Part shown: positions 36,923 to 48,916 of the stretch, piece by piece
Position numbering within the stretch: the stretch's first letter is position 1
Layout of the letters: each line of letters starts with the position of its first letter
Assembly (NCBI GenBank): GCA_036346355.1
Contig: CM070569.1
Coordinates: 87,116,753 to 87,180,752 of the forward strand
Direction of reading: 5' to 3'
Length of the DNA: 64,000 nt
From: Rhipidocladum racemiflorum
Taxonomy: Eukaryota > Streptophyta > Magnoliopsida > Poales > Poaceae
Program-made: the position numbers and the translations under genes
Notes under the pieces: generated by a model
Databases searched by the model: none
Told to the model about the DNA's origin: nothing
Seen by the model: only the letters and a program-made list of their open reading frames with translations

Positions 36923-37357
36923 AGAGCTGTAAAAAAAAGCTTGAGCTCGTGAGCTACTCGAGTTCGGCTCGGTTTAGACCCTGTTCGAGCTCGGTTCGAG
37001 CTCCAAACGAGCCGAACTCGAGCTCGATCTCGAGCTCGCGAGCTTCACCGAGCCGAGCTCGAATAGCTCGCGAGCCTACTCGAGTTTGGATTGAGCTTCC
37101 GTGAACCAAACTTTCGCGAGCTTGTTATCGAGCTTACTTGAGCTTGTTACCGAGCCTACCAGATTCACCGAATTTACTTGAGCCTGCCGAGCTTATTCGA
37201 GCTTATCGGCTTACCGAGCTTATTCAAGCCGAGCTCGAGCCTACTCGAGCTTGGACCGAGCCGAGCTCGAGCCTGGATGTAGGCTCGGACCCCAACTCGA
37301 GCTCGGCTCGAGCCTGACAACCTCAGGCCCGCTCGAATTCGGCCCGTTTACAGCCCT
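36923..37357. mobile_element. GAGCTCG-rich element with 10-bp target duplication
   Basis: Ends are agagctgtaaa and the complement of agggctgtaaa. The 10-bp direct repeat atcttggact is exact at 36913-36922 and 37358-37367. The interior is almost wholly built from cgagctcg/ctcgagctt/gagccgag phrases, each of which is a near-palindrome. A 9-11-bp duplication would suit a Mutator-like element; the ends are short for that class. Confidence 0.75.
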
Positions 37358-37367
37358 ATCTTGGACT

Positions 37368-37859
37368 AGTATGATTTACACAGAGGATTCAGATTTGCGA
37401 ATCCGAGTCTCGATCGATAAGTTTCCAGTAATGCCAAAAAATAGTTGATAAAATCTCAAATTTATATTAAATACTAGAAATTAAATTTTTAGGTATATAG
37501 ACTTCCATAAATTTCTTCAACCTTAGACTTAGCACACATTGGAAGCTCCATATCTCTAGGTTTATTTTTCCTAGCATAATTCTATGTTTATATATGTTGA
37601 ATTTATTTTTATATTATTAGATAATTTTGAAAATTGCTAAATAATTAGCAGAAAATTATGAAAAATGCTACAAACATTTTGGGAATTTTTTAGGAAATTA
37701 TTTACTGAATAGATATAGACCACGCTTTACTGATTCAATGTTAAGTATGTAATATAATTATTTTACCAGCATTAAAATCCAATCTTGCTTTCAGATAGAA
37801 TATATCAGACATCACAATGAGGGAATTTACTAGAGCTTGCCTTGAATTGCAGCAATTAC
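37368..37859. other. AT-rich DNA, no recognised feature
   Basis: This is AT-rich sequence between the GAGCTCG element and the first gag-like codons of the copia remnant. If a 5' LTR existed it should lie here, but I could not see TG...CA ends or a primer-binding site. Confidence 0.4.
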
Positions 37860-38589
37860 CTCTCCTCAACAATGGATGCGAAGATCAACTTGACAACTCC
37901 ATCTCTTGGAGCTACTGTTACTCAGCCTGAATCTAATGCCCCTGCTTTTCTGGAAGCCACCAAGTGTGCAACTCTGTACTTCCAAGGCATCACTTCTATA
38001 TGGACTTGAAGGCAAAATATTTGATGGAGGACTTGTTTGCACTATAGAATATCCTGAAGGAACGATATAACTAGTAAAGATCTACCTTGTTGCCAGAAGC
38101 ACAATGCAAGTGGACTCTCCTATGTTTTCAGGATTTTAAAACTGTGGCAGCATACAACTCTACCATGCACAAGCTTGTCGTCAAACTAATTATGTAACCA
38201 AAAAAGTTACTGATTCTGAAATGATAGACAATACATTATGCACCTTCCATGCCAACATATGGATACTGTAGCAACAATATTGTCATGCCAAGTATCAGAA
38301 GTATTCTAAGCTTAACATTTTGCTAGAAACAGAGAAATATGATGAACTCGAGATGAAGAATTATAATGTTCTCCCAAATAGGACAAATGCAATGCCTAAA
38401 GCACAGGCAAACGCTCAGTAGGCTAGCAATGGCCATAAAGGGGAAAATTGGAAGAATGGTGGAATATAGAAGGAAAGAGGTAGGTTCCAGTGGAGAGGTA
38501 GAGGTAAAGGACAAGGGAGGTTCTAGAAGCAAGACTCAGCCAATAATGCTGTTCATCCTTCACAACCATGTTTTTTGTGTGGATGAAAT

Positions 38590-39648
38590 TGTTGGTGTAT
38601 TCTACACCAGGGTGCCCACTTCACCTTAGTAAGAGCCGCCCAGCGGACACGTGGCTCAGGGCCACGCCGCTGGCGGTCGGTAAGGCAGCCGCCCAGCGGA
38701 CAGTTGGCGATCAGGCCACGCCGCTGGCGGTCATCAAGAGTGATCACCAGCGGACGGGTGGCGACCAGGCCATGCCGCTGGCGGTCAGCAGAGTGATCGC
38801 CAGCGGACGGGTGGCGAACAGGCCACGCCGCTGGCGGTCGCAGAGTGATTGCCCAGCGGACAGGTGGCGACCAGGCCACGCCGTTGGCGGTCAGCAGAGT
38901 GATCACCCAGCGGACACGTGGCGTCCAGGCCACGGCTGCTGGTGGTTAGTAAGGTGGTCGCCAGGCGGACGCGCGACGCCCAGGCCACACCGCTGGCGCC
39001 CAGCTCCCGAGGCCACCTAGTAACCTGTGCCACCACACGGAAGGTCAAAGGCATTTAATGTGTATCGTACGCATTAAATGGAGGTAATAAAGGCCACAGT
39101 ATGGCGGCGTGTGTTCCCAACACGCGCCATTACTGCGAGTGACGTCATGATGCAATTTCCCACCCCGGCAGAGCGGGCGGAGCCGGCAGGCGCGAGGCCC
39201 GAGGCGGGGGAGACAGTGGCTGTGCTAGGGCATTAAGTGTGCTGTAAGAACAGTGACAGGTGCATTAAATGCGACGTGGCAGTGTACTCAGTGTGCTGTA
39301 CTATTGTAAGCCCCATGCGCCCCAGCCAGCCCGAGTATAAAAGGTAGCTGGGGTGCATGGGAGAAGAGGTTCAATCTTTTAGATTGATTCATCCTCCTTT
39401 GGGGTTAGAGGCCAGGAGTTCCTTGTTCCTGGTTCTTTCGGTTTCTCCAAGAACACCAGCAAGAATAACACAAGCAGGACTAGGGCTATTACTCGTGAGG
39501 AGGGCCCGAACCTGGATAAACCCGAGCGTCTTCTTGTGAGCTTCGTCTGTTTCTTTTCCACCGTATCTCGAGCAATCTCCACGAAAGCCCCCCGTTCGGA
39601 CTTCTTACGCCCCGTTTCGGAAGAGGTCTGTTAGCTCATACGCTGACA
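38590..39648. mobile_element. Solo LTR with exact 5-bp duplication, inside the copia zinc knuckle
   Basis: It begins tgttggtgtattc and ends acgctgaca (TG...CA), 1059 bp. The 5-bp duplication gaaat is exact at 38585-38589 and 39649-39653. A promoter-like tataaaag lies at 39336-39343. There is no second LTR or internal region, so this is a solo LTR left by recombination. The interior holds a tandem array (38635-39003). Confidence 0.85.
38635..39003 (+). repeat. Minisatellite of seven ~53-bp units inside the solo LTR
   Basis: Seven units share cagcggac..gtggcg..caggccacgccgctggcggtc and differ at a few positions each. Unit starts are near 38636, 38689, 38745, 38798, 38850, 38904 and 38959. Frames across it give repeated short peptides on both strands and are not coding. 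Confidence 0.85.
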
Positions 39649-40485
39649 GAAATGACCACTGGTCTCGCACCTACCACACCCTAAAGTATTTGGTGAACCT
39701 TTACATGCAATCCACTGGGAAATCCAGAAAAACTAGTGGAACCAGACTGAAGCACAATTCATCGCACAACCTCACATTGCGAAGGAAATCGAGAATGATG
39801 GTGACATAGGGCTTTCTCGGATATGGAAACTCTCTCATAGATGAAGATGATCTTCTTGGTACTAAGGTCAATGAGTTATAGAAGAACACTTATGGTTCCT
39901 AGAAGGACATAAATTATTTATATGGAGACCTACAGTAGTCTCCTAGTTACTTCTTATTTTGCTAGTCAATGTAGCATTTTCCTAATGAGTCTCCTTAAGA
40001 GTCTCTTCTATCAATTTAGTCTTAGTTCCAGAATGAACATTAGTTTACGCTCCTGTCGAGCAATTATCATTTAAAGTTAAATAAATTATTAATTTTCAAG
40101 ATATTTGATTAATTTATTATGCTACACATTTTCTATATTTTATAATATGTTCATGATGCAACAATTATTTGATTGTTAAATCGTTCCTTTAATATAGAGC
40201 AACATATAATTTAATAGTGGACAAAATCTATTTAGTAGACAGTTGCACCACAAATTCAATTCTTAGGGAAACTAAATATCTCCAGACTTTGACTAAGAAA
40301 ATTGGAAACATTATAACCATCGTCGTCAGCGATACCCTCATTGTTGGTACTAGAAGAGCCATCATAGTTCTCCCTATAGGTATTTGTATAATAACAGAGG
40401 ATGCTCTATTGTACCTTGAGTCTAGTCGTACTCTATGAAGTTTCAAAGACATCTATCAACATAGCTTCCTTCTTTCTCCTCTGGG

Positions 40486-40489
<4 letters not shown>

Positions 40490-40532
<43 letters not shown>
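40490..40532. repeat. (AT)n microsatellite
   Basis: About 21 at units, within the copia remnant between the protease and pre-integrase regions. Confidence 0.9.
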
Positions 40533-40535
<3 letters not shown>

Positions 40536-43068
40536 TTAAAGTTTATGTTGTGATGAAAACACTACTTAAAATCCCAAAAATATTTAAGATCTGGCATGAT
40601 CGACTAGATCATCCTGCGTTGAATATGATTAGAAAAATCATCAATAATTTTGTTGGCCATAGCATAAAGACTATTGACTTTCCTTGACTTAAAGACTTCT
40701 TATGCCCTATTTGTGCTAACAGGAAGCTCATAATTAGACCTTATTATCTGGAAGTTATGAAAGAATCATCGAATTTTCTAGAGAGAATTCAATGTGATAT
40801 TTATGGACATATCCAACCCATATTGGGCCCCATCAAATACTTTATGGTACTAATAGATACTTCTACTATATGGTCAGATATATGTCTCTTATCTACTTGG
40901 AACTATGCTTTTGCTAAATTAATTGCCTAAATTATTAAATTAATAGTCTCCTTCTTAAAGAAAGGATTAAGTCTATTCGAATGAACAATACTGGCGAGTT
41001 TACCTCAAAGAAATTTAATGATTATTGTATGGCTCTGGGCATAAATATAAAGCATTCAATACCTCATATCCACACACAAAATGGCATTGCGTAGTCATTT
41101 ATTAAATGAATAAACTTATTGCTCGGCCACTCTTGCGAAATTGTTGGTTACCCATTAGTTGTTGGAGCCATACAGTGTTGAACAATGTTGTATTAATTCC
41201 TCTCAAACCAACTACATACCATGGAATTTCTCCTTTGCTGATAGTGCATGGGAAAGAACAAAGCAATTGAGGTGGAATTAAGCTCACTTAAGAAAAGGAA
41301 AGTACACGGTCATATTGACTGAACACCCCCTAAAGTGTTCCCTATAAAATCAAAGTGCAGTTTTCATTCGGAAGAGAAATGGAAATAACCAGGTGGTAAT
41401 ATATAATACGAGGTTTGTAGCACAAGGATTCACGTAGAGACTTGGCATCGATTACAATAAAACTTACTATCCTCTAATAAGTGAAATAACGTTCCAATAT
41501 TTGATATCAATGGCAACTAGCTTAAATTTATCAATGTAGTTGATGGATACAGTGACCACATATTTATATGGGTCATTAGATACAGATATTTATATGCGAG
41601 TTCATGAAGGAGTTAAAATTCTGAATCCTAATAAAAGTAATTGCAACATGTATACTGTCAAACTGCAGAGGTCACTATATGGATTAAGACAATCGAGGAG
41701 AATGTGGTACAATTGACTTAGTGACTTCCTCTGAAGAAGGTATACTCCAATAAAAATGATTGTCCCTATGTGTTCAAAAAAATCCCAAAATACATTTTGT
41801 ATCATATCAGTCTATGTCGATGATCTGATTATCATCGAAACCACAGAAGAGATAAAGGAAGCAAGTTCTTACTTCATGACAGAGTTTGAGATGAAATATT
41901 TGGGTAAAATTAAATATTGCTTAGGCCTGCAGCTAGAGCATTTCCCAGAAGGAATCTTTGTATACCAGTCTACCTATACCAAAAAGGTATTTAAAAATTT
42001 TAATGTGGATAAATCTTATCCTTTGAAGACCCTATGGTAGTAAGATCTCTTCAAGTGGATAAAGACCTATTCAGAACAAGAATGAAAAATGAGAAAGCCT
42101 TAGGACCTAAAGTCTCATACTTAAGCATCATTAGAGCACTTATGTGTCTTGCGAATTGCACAATGCCTGATATTGCATTCGCAGTAAATTTGTTAGCTAG
42201 ACACAGTGTAGCACCAACCAGAAGACATTATGCTAGTATCAAGACTTTACTCATATACCTCCAAGGTACTCAAAATCTTGGCTTATTTTACCAGAAGGAC
42301 CAAGACTTGATCATGGTGGGATATACAGATGCTAACTATCTATCTAATCTCTACAGAGCTAAATCTCATACTGTATTTGTATTTCTCTGTGGTGGTACAA
42401 TCATTTCTTAACGGTCTTTTAAGCAGACCTTGGTAGCTACCTCCACCAGCCACTTAGATATTATAGCATTATATGAAACCTCATGTGAATGTGTTTGGCT
42501 AAGACGTGTGATTTGCCATATCCAAAAGTCATGTGGCATTAACATCGTCGATACCCCTATAATTATCTATGAAGATAATGCTGCTTGTGTTGCACAAATG
42601 CAAATAGGTTATATTAAGAGCAATATTACAAAGTATGTTGCCCCAAAAACTTTTCTATCCTCATGAGCTGCAGAAGAATAGTGAGGTAAAGATCCTGCAA
42701 ACTAAGCCATATGAAAATTTAGCATATTTATTCACTATCTTTGCCAACATCCAGTTTACAAAGATGTATTTGTGGCATTGAAATGAGATGACTTAGAGAT
42801 ATACAGAGATCAGGGGTAATAAACCCCTGATCATGACCCTTAGTATGATCCTGAAGATACTACTTATATACAGAAGATTTTCAGTTGCATTCTTTTTTCT
42901 ATAGTGAGTTTTCCTAAAGTTTTCTCACATAAAGGTTTTTAATGAGACAACAAGGTTAACACAATATACGGATGCAATGTACTCTTTTCTACATCATTTT
43001 TTTCACTGGATTTTTTGGATGAGTTTTTTATGAGGCATATGTATTACATGGTATTCGCCCAAGGAGGA

Positions 43069-43420
43069 GTGTTGAGATATAACCGGACTCTTTGTCCTGG
43101 TTGTTGAGATATGATTGACTATATCTCTTTGTGGGCGAATTCAATTATGTCGCTAATGGAATTTTCACTATAAATATGATACCTCATTATACAAGAGAAT
43201 AAGTTTAATAAAAATAAGAGAGTTTTGCCTCTCTATATCTTGTGTGTTTTTTATCTATTCTCAATCAATGTATTGTAATTAATCTACGGCAGTCGCTATC
43301 ATTTCACAGTAGAGATAATGTTAAAAGACAATCTACTGTAGAGAGGCATCGCCGACAGAATACCCCTTGCCATCACTATCTGCAAGAATCAAGATCCACA
43401 TATAATATTCTGTATATACG
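43069..43420 (+). mobile_element. Probable 3' LTR start of the copia remnant
   Basis: After a purine stretch (aaggaggag) the sequence starts tgttgagatataaccgg, a usual copia LTR opening, and the phrase tgttgagatatgattgact follows within 40 bases. The 3' boundary is not clear and no matching 5' LTR was found upstream. Confidence 0.5.
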
Positions 43421-44028
43421 TGTACTAGGGTGAAAACAGATATTGTTTTTTCATATTATAATTTATATTTTTTTCACAAATTCAGAACCAAATACAAATT
43501 AGTTGGATACGGATACGAATTCGAGTTATTCGAAATATGAATACGAAAACGGATACACTCACACATGCTATTCTATGGCTGCGTGTAGAATAGCTATTCT
43601 GCGCAAATAGTAATTTGCATACGTTGTATACAGTAAAATGCATTCGGGATGTACTACTTATTTCGTGATTTACTATATATAATACATGCAATTATTAGGC
43701 GCGCAGAATAACTACTCCCACCTTATACTCCTTTATCACTTTCAGTATACTCTACGATACTTCAATACGGCATGAATGAAAAAAATTTATGTGAGCCATT
43801 TATTTTTTGTTATATACCCTTTTCCCTGTGCAAAAAGAGTATATAAACAAATTATGTTATAAATGGTGGATTTTGATGAAATTTTTCGTAAAATTCATTT
43901 TGGAGTACCTTATAATTAGTATTATAGTATACTTAAACAAATAAAGAAGTATAACAATATCATTTATGCAGTATATTGAGAGTAGGAGTACATACTCCCA
44001 TGAGTATGAAACTATTTTCATATATATA
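43421..44028. other. AT-rich intergenic DNA
   Basis: No recognisable frame or element. A cluster of ggatacggatacg-type words occurs at 43500-43560. Confidence 0.45.
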
Positions 44029-44322
44029 TCTTAACTATTATAAGAATGAGTTGGTGGTGATGGTGAGTCTGCCAGACCTTGGGCCAAAACAGTAAGGGTC
44101 CAAAGCTCAGTAGGTGAGTCACTATTACCTTGCTAACTTATAGTTATAAATCTGCAGGACAACTCAATATAGATGATTTGATTTATTTACTAGCTTACAA
44201 AGATATGTTTTGCTTGATATGTGTTACAGAAAATTGATTTATTGTATGGTTTATGATCCTGCATTATAATTACGTATTATTCTCTTTTGAAATTCCGTTG
44301 CAACGCACGGGCATCTTACTGG
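44029..44322 (+). mobile_element. Short nonautonomous Helitron upstream of the ABIL gene
   Basis: It starts TCTTAACTATTATAAG (44029) after an A, and ends ccgttgcaacgcacgggcat followed by CTGG (44319-44322) before a T. CCGT...ACGG can form the short terminal hairpin. 294 bp, no coding capacity. It is immediately followed by a (GT)n/(TA)n tract. Confidence 0.75.
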
Positions 44323-44324
44323 TG

Positions 44325-44402
<78 letters not shown>
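44323..44402. repeat. (GT)n(TA)n microsatellite in the ABIL promoter region
   Basis: A short gt run at 44323-44332 is followed by about 34 ta units to 44402. It ends 430 bases before the ABIL start codon. Confidence 0.9.
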
Positions 44403-44405
<3 letters not shown>

Positions 44406-44833
44406 GGATGGAAAGTGATAAAGATGGCGAGATACACACGCGATAGAGCGAGAGAGACAGGACAGCTCGCAGTAAAAGCTTCCACTCGATTCCCTTGCCA
44501 AAGCTTGCTCGCAGCTGCAGCCGGCCTCGATCACCCGTTGACTCGAAACTAACAGTGACCAGTAACAACCACCGCGCCGTCACCATCCGCGCCCACCCCA
44601 CCCCGCCACCCGTCTCCACTCCCACTCCGGCACCGCACACGGACACAGCAAGACCAGCAGTGCGCTTCGCTACCGCTGCACCCGACAAGCGAGCAAGGAG
44701 CATCGCTTCCTTGCTCCCTCCTCACGTGCCTTGCTCCCGCCGCTTCCCATTCCGTCCTGGTCCTCTTCCCTTCCCACCAAACAAGAACCTGCAGGAGGCC
44801 AGAGGAAAGGGGAGCAGAGGGAGGCAGGGGGCG

Positions 44834-47547
44834 ATGCAGCAGCAGCCATGGCGGCTTGGTTTCGAGCCCTCCGGGATGGGTGAGGGCCTTGCACCCACCA
44901 CCGTCGACGAGGCGTCCATGGAGCGCAGCAAGAGCTTCGTCAATGCGCTACAGGTAGGGCGCCGCCGGCCCGGGATCACGGAGATCCCGCCGCTCGCTGA
45001 GTTCGTTTTCGTATGAATTGGCGTGCAAAGATCCGGGTTTCCCTGGCTGGGGAGAAACCGTAGCTACTTCTAGGCTCTAGCTTGCGGTTCTTGGTGAGCT
45101 TTGGCTGACAATACCTGCGTTTGTTGAGCGTGCAGGAGCTCAAGAACTTGCGGCCGCAGCTCTACTCGGCCTCCGAGTACTGCGAGAAGTCGTACCTCCA
45201 CGGCGACCAGAAGCAGATGTGAGATTCTTTCTTTTCCCCTTTCTCCTGCAATCCCCAGCTCTAGTCGGCAATTTTGTAGCAAACTCGGTTTCACGGTAAC
45301 AGGGATTCGTGCATGTAGCAATCATTTAGTACTTGTTGCTCCTAACCCATCACCGTCTTATGAACGCCCTGTCTAGCTAGTCTCTCATTTGGTGCTACAA
45401 GGCTATCGATGCCGCGCAGTAGGTTTTAACGATGTATTGATTCAGAAATATACTCCCTCCGTCCAGAAATGATCTACGTTTAAGCTATAGACACAAAGAC
45501 CAACGTAATCCATTTACTCTACATCGTGTGAGTTGTGTATCGTTTCGTGATCCCCGCATGCATGCAAGTCACCAATAACGGCCAAACATTACTTTCCTAG
45601 TTGCATGCTGGCGGATGATGATTCGTAGTTGAATGTTGGCACATTAAATGTGCATGATATACGAAGAGGCTACTTGTTAATACGAAGATTATTTCTGAAT
45701 TTCTTTATTTTATTAATACCAAGATCATTTCTGGACGGAGGGAGTAGCATTCATCTACCTAGCAGTCTAGCAATTAGCACAGGCAAAAGGCAGCAATAGA
45801 TGCAGGAACACTCGTGGAGTGGAGAACTAATAAATGTTGAGACCCCCACTACAAAATTAACCTTTGGCAGCGGAGGACGTGGAAACTTGAGTTTTCTTTC
45901 AAGGGTCCGTAGATTGTTTATCCAGTCGACTTTGGAGGTTCTGAAATCTGCACTGCACCTACTGTCACGCACTTGGTGGAATTGCAGTGAAATGGATGTG
46001 TCCATCTTCTGCATCTGACTGCACTGCAAAAGGTTTCTACGATATCGAAGTACAGAGGACACTGCAAGTGGAGCATCCACTAAGAGATTCTCTGATCCAT
46101 TTTCACATGCTTCTTGATGTCAGGGTACTGGACAACTTGAAAGAGTATGCTGTCAGGGCCCTGGTCAACGCAGTCGACCATCTTGGCACCGTCGCCTGCA
46201 AGTTGACAGGTCTGTATGAGCAGCAGGTTTCAGAGGTCTCAACTCTCGAGCTAAAAGTAGCATGCTTGAACCAGGTACGGTCTATCTTGAAACAGGAATT
46301 TGCGCTGATAGAGCAACGGGAGTTAAGCTGACATTCTTACTGTTCAATGTTTAGCAAGTCCTCACCTGCCAAACTTACACGGATAAAGAAGGCCTTAGGC
46401 AACAGCAAATGATGGGAGCCGGGACAAGACACCATACACACTATGTTGTGCCATGTAGGAATAGTAAAACTAAGAGGTCATTTTTGGTTAATGAGATGAT
46501 GAGCACCTAATTTAACTTGTTAATTTTCTCTCCGAGCTAGATGCTGGAGATAAAAGCATACAGGCCTTCTCCGAGATGCAAACCGGCGCTGAAATGGACT
46601 CAAGGCCTAGACCTTATCCCTCAGGTGCAGTTTCTTGCTTCTCTGCAGACATTTGAAATTTTGATATGAAGTACTTAGTGTACTAAACAAAATGTTTTCC
46701 GCTCCAGCAAAGACCCTTTACTGGCATTTGGCTTCAGAGAAGAACTCCAAAACCAATGGAGCACATCAATCTGAATCTGCGTAAGTCTGTCATCTCCATT
46801 TTGCTCCACTGTTGCTAACATGCCATTTGTTCTGCTGTACTTCTTCCGGTGTTTTTTTGTGAGGATCCAATGTAATATTGATGTCATCTGCTTTTTGCAG
46901 CCTAGGAGAAACAAAAACTACTAAACCTGTGTCAAGTGGCTTCCACCTTCTTGGTATATGGTTGTTTTATTAACTGCTTATAATCCATGCTCCAGTAGTG
47001 TAATTTACTCATGATTGGCAATAATAAGCCACTAAGTGTCGCAGGCAGATTTTTGCATAGCATATATATAGACTGCAAACACTTAATCTGAAGCTGCATA
47101 CACTTCAGGTAAGGAATCGCCTGCATCTCCCTTGCCCAAGCATCTGCAGTCGAACATGACCAGCAAGGATACTGTTTTGCATAATGTTGGCATGAAGGTA
47201 AAGCACAATATGATGGAAACATTCCCTGAATATTAAAGCTTAAATTTTATTTGATGTTGTAAAACTTGCAAATTGTCATCATGTACCTTAGGCCACATTT
47301 TTGTATTTTTCGATGTTAAAACAGTCCATTTCCCACCCAAGGCACTTTCTCTTCTGTCATACTTAGATATAAAAATTGACTGCATTTTCAGGACCAGCCT
47401 GGTGTGAAGCATTTGTCATCATTTAGTTCTTTTGACAACCCAAGAGGGCGTCAAATCCAAAAGGCTCCCCTCCGCACAAAAAGTTTGCTAGCTGCTTTCT
47501 TTGTCAAGCACAGGTCGGCAAAGATGAAAAACGTCTCTGTTCGTTGA
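44834..47547 (+). CDS. ABIL: Abl-interactor-like protein (ABIL), SCAR/WAVE complex subunit
   Basis: Nine exons: 44834-44953, 45136-45218, 46124-46274, 46355-46454, 46541-46624, 46708-46780, 46901-46953, 47109-47197, 47392-47547. All introns are GT/AG, phases agree throughout, and the product is 302 aa. The conserved ABI N-terminal region is residues about 29-125: SMERSKSFVNALQELKNLRP, then LYSASEYCEKSYL and LKEYAVRALVNAVDHLG. Later AKTLYWHLASEK matches plant ABIL, and the basic C-terminus ends KHRSAKMKNVSVR. Plant ABIL proteins bridge the SCAR/BRICK/NAP/SRA complex that activates ARP2/3 actin nucleation. No SH3 domain is present, as usual in plants. Intron 2 holds a Stowaway MITE. Which ABIL paralogue this is cannot be told without a tree. 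Confidence 0.88.
45453..45744. mobile_element. Stowaway MITE in ABIL intron 2
   Basis: Perfect 23-bp inverted ends ctccctccgtccagaaatga (continuing tct), flanked by TA at 45451-45452 and 45745-45746. 292 bp. Classic Stowaway (Tc1/mariner) ends and TA duplication. Confidence 0.92.
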
Positions 47548-48916
47548 TCATCCTCGAGCCTGCAGTTTGCTCCAGCAGTATCACTGCGAGTTTACATCTC
47601 TACAATGTATTTGTATCTTGTGTATTAGTGGTCTAGAGATAAATGTTTTTCTGGTATCCATTTCATCTCCGAATCTTAATGTCATCTTGCTGATGACTTA
47701 CATGTAATGATTTATATGAATATAGAACAATAGTTTATACCCTTGTGCCATCTCACTGGCCAGAAGTTTTTAGCATAAATGGAATGTATAAACGGAGTAT
47801 GTCAATGCTGGGTTCATTTTCATTTATACAGATCATATGATGTGTTCGCACAGAAAACAACCACCGATAGGCGATAGATGCTTATGATGTGTTTACAGGT
47901 TTTATGTGGTTGCACTCACAAACAGAACAAGCTCTGTACATCCTTACTTGGCAAACTAGCCTCCGATGGACGCTTGCACATGGCTAATCTCTGTCAATGT
48001 GAAGTAACAAAGGGGCCAAGGTGTGCTGGTGGGGGCAATAAGACTAGTGTATGCTAGAGTGAGTTCTAATCAACATGCCGCGGATTTATGCCTGACATTT
48101 GCAATTCTAGACGTGTTATGGGGACAACTCTAGGTGTGTGGTATGCGTCTACCTCATCTTTATAATATACATTTAAGGATTTTTTTTTAAAAAAAAATAA
48201 GTTTAGAACTTATCGTATATTTATTTGAGATCCATTGGCAATACCAATGCTAGTATCTCGGCGTTCTAATCAGCATAAGGAACACTTGTTTTTTCAATTA
48301 TGATGTTTTACCTTCGGAGGTGAGAACTCAAAGTGCAGTCGGGTTGAGTCAAAAAGAAAGAAAGAAACTAAAACATATGTCTCACCATCAAAAGTTCAAA
48401 AGCAAAACTCCATCTGAAAATGAAGACCAAAAGCAAAACGCGTTACCTTAAGGGCATACGTGAATCGGCATTCCATGATTGTAAAATTCAGAACCACGTT
48501 TGAGCTATGCTTGTCCAGATAGCCTTGTTTCATATAATCATTAAAGCTGTTTCACAATGTCTGTTCTAATATAAATGACCAAGAGGCTGTAAGCATAGAG
48601 TACAAAAAAAACAGCAGAACTGATAATCTAACTGAGGATATAAGCCGAATTGAAAGATGAGGAAAGATGAAATCAAAGCGGCTGAACACCCCTCAAAGCT
48701 CACAACGGCAAGAGACATTGCCGCTCAGAAATGCATGATGGCTAAAGCAGTAGGCATGAAGCATTATATCGCGCACCCCATTTGAGTACAAAGAGCTCCT
48801 GGCGACATATAAATGGGTCTCAAATGATCATGCATCTTAATGGGCTGTTCTCAAAAGAAAATGGGGCCAGGAAGAAGATGTCTCAGCAGCATTCATTCAG
48901 CAATTGTATAAGACAA
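47548..48916. other. Intergenic gap between convergent ABIL and CDPK genes
   Basis: Probable 3' UTRs of both genes lie here. Nothing else recognised. Confidence 0.5.

Larger units (their letters stand above)
37860..42810 (+). pseudogene. Decayed Ty1/copia gag-pol, interrupted by a solo LTR
   Basis: Order from the sequence: gag-like region with many stops from about 37870; zinc-knuckle codons starting near 38569 and split by the LTR at 38590-39648; protease-like segment from about 40220 (VDSCTTNSIL, with Cys where the family has Gly after DS); GAG-pre-integrase WHDRLDHPALNMIRK near 40590; integrase fragments; reverse transcriptase from about 41640 (LQRSLYGLRQS, then YVDDLIII at 41812-41835); RNase H region (42034-42411 and 42430-42666; YTDANY, SHLDIIALYE, YEDNAACV). 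Frames are broken by stops near 40437, 41720, 42038, 42411 and 42664. An (AT)n tract sits at 40490-40532. The element cannot express a functional polyprotein. Confidence 0.88.

Noticed and set aside
44251..44703. 150-codon minus-strand frame with a run of Ile-Tyr
   Set aside because: Translation of the (TA)n microsatellite and GC-rich leader; not coding.
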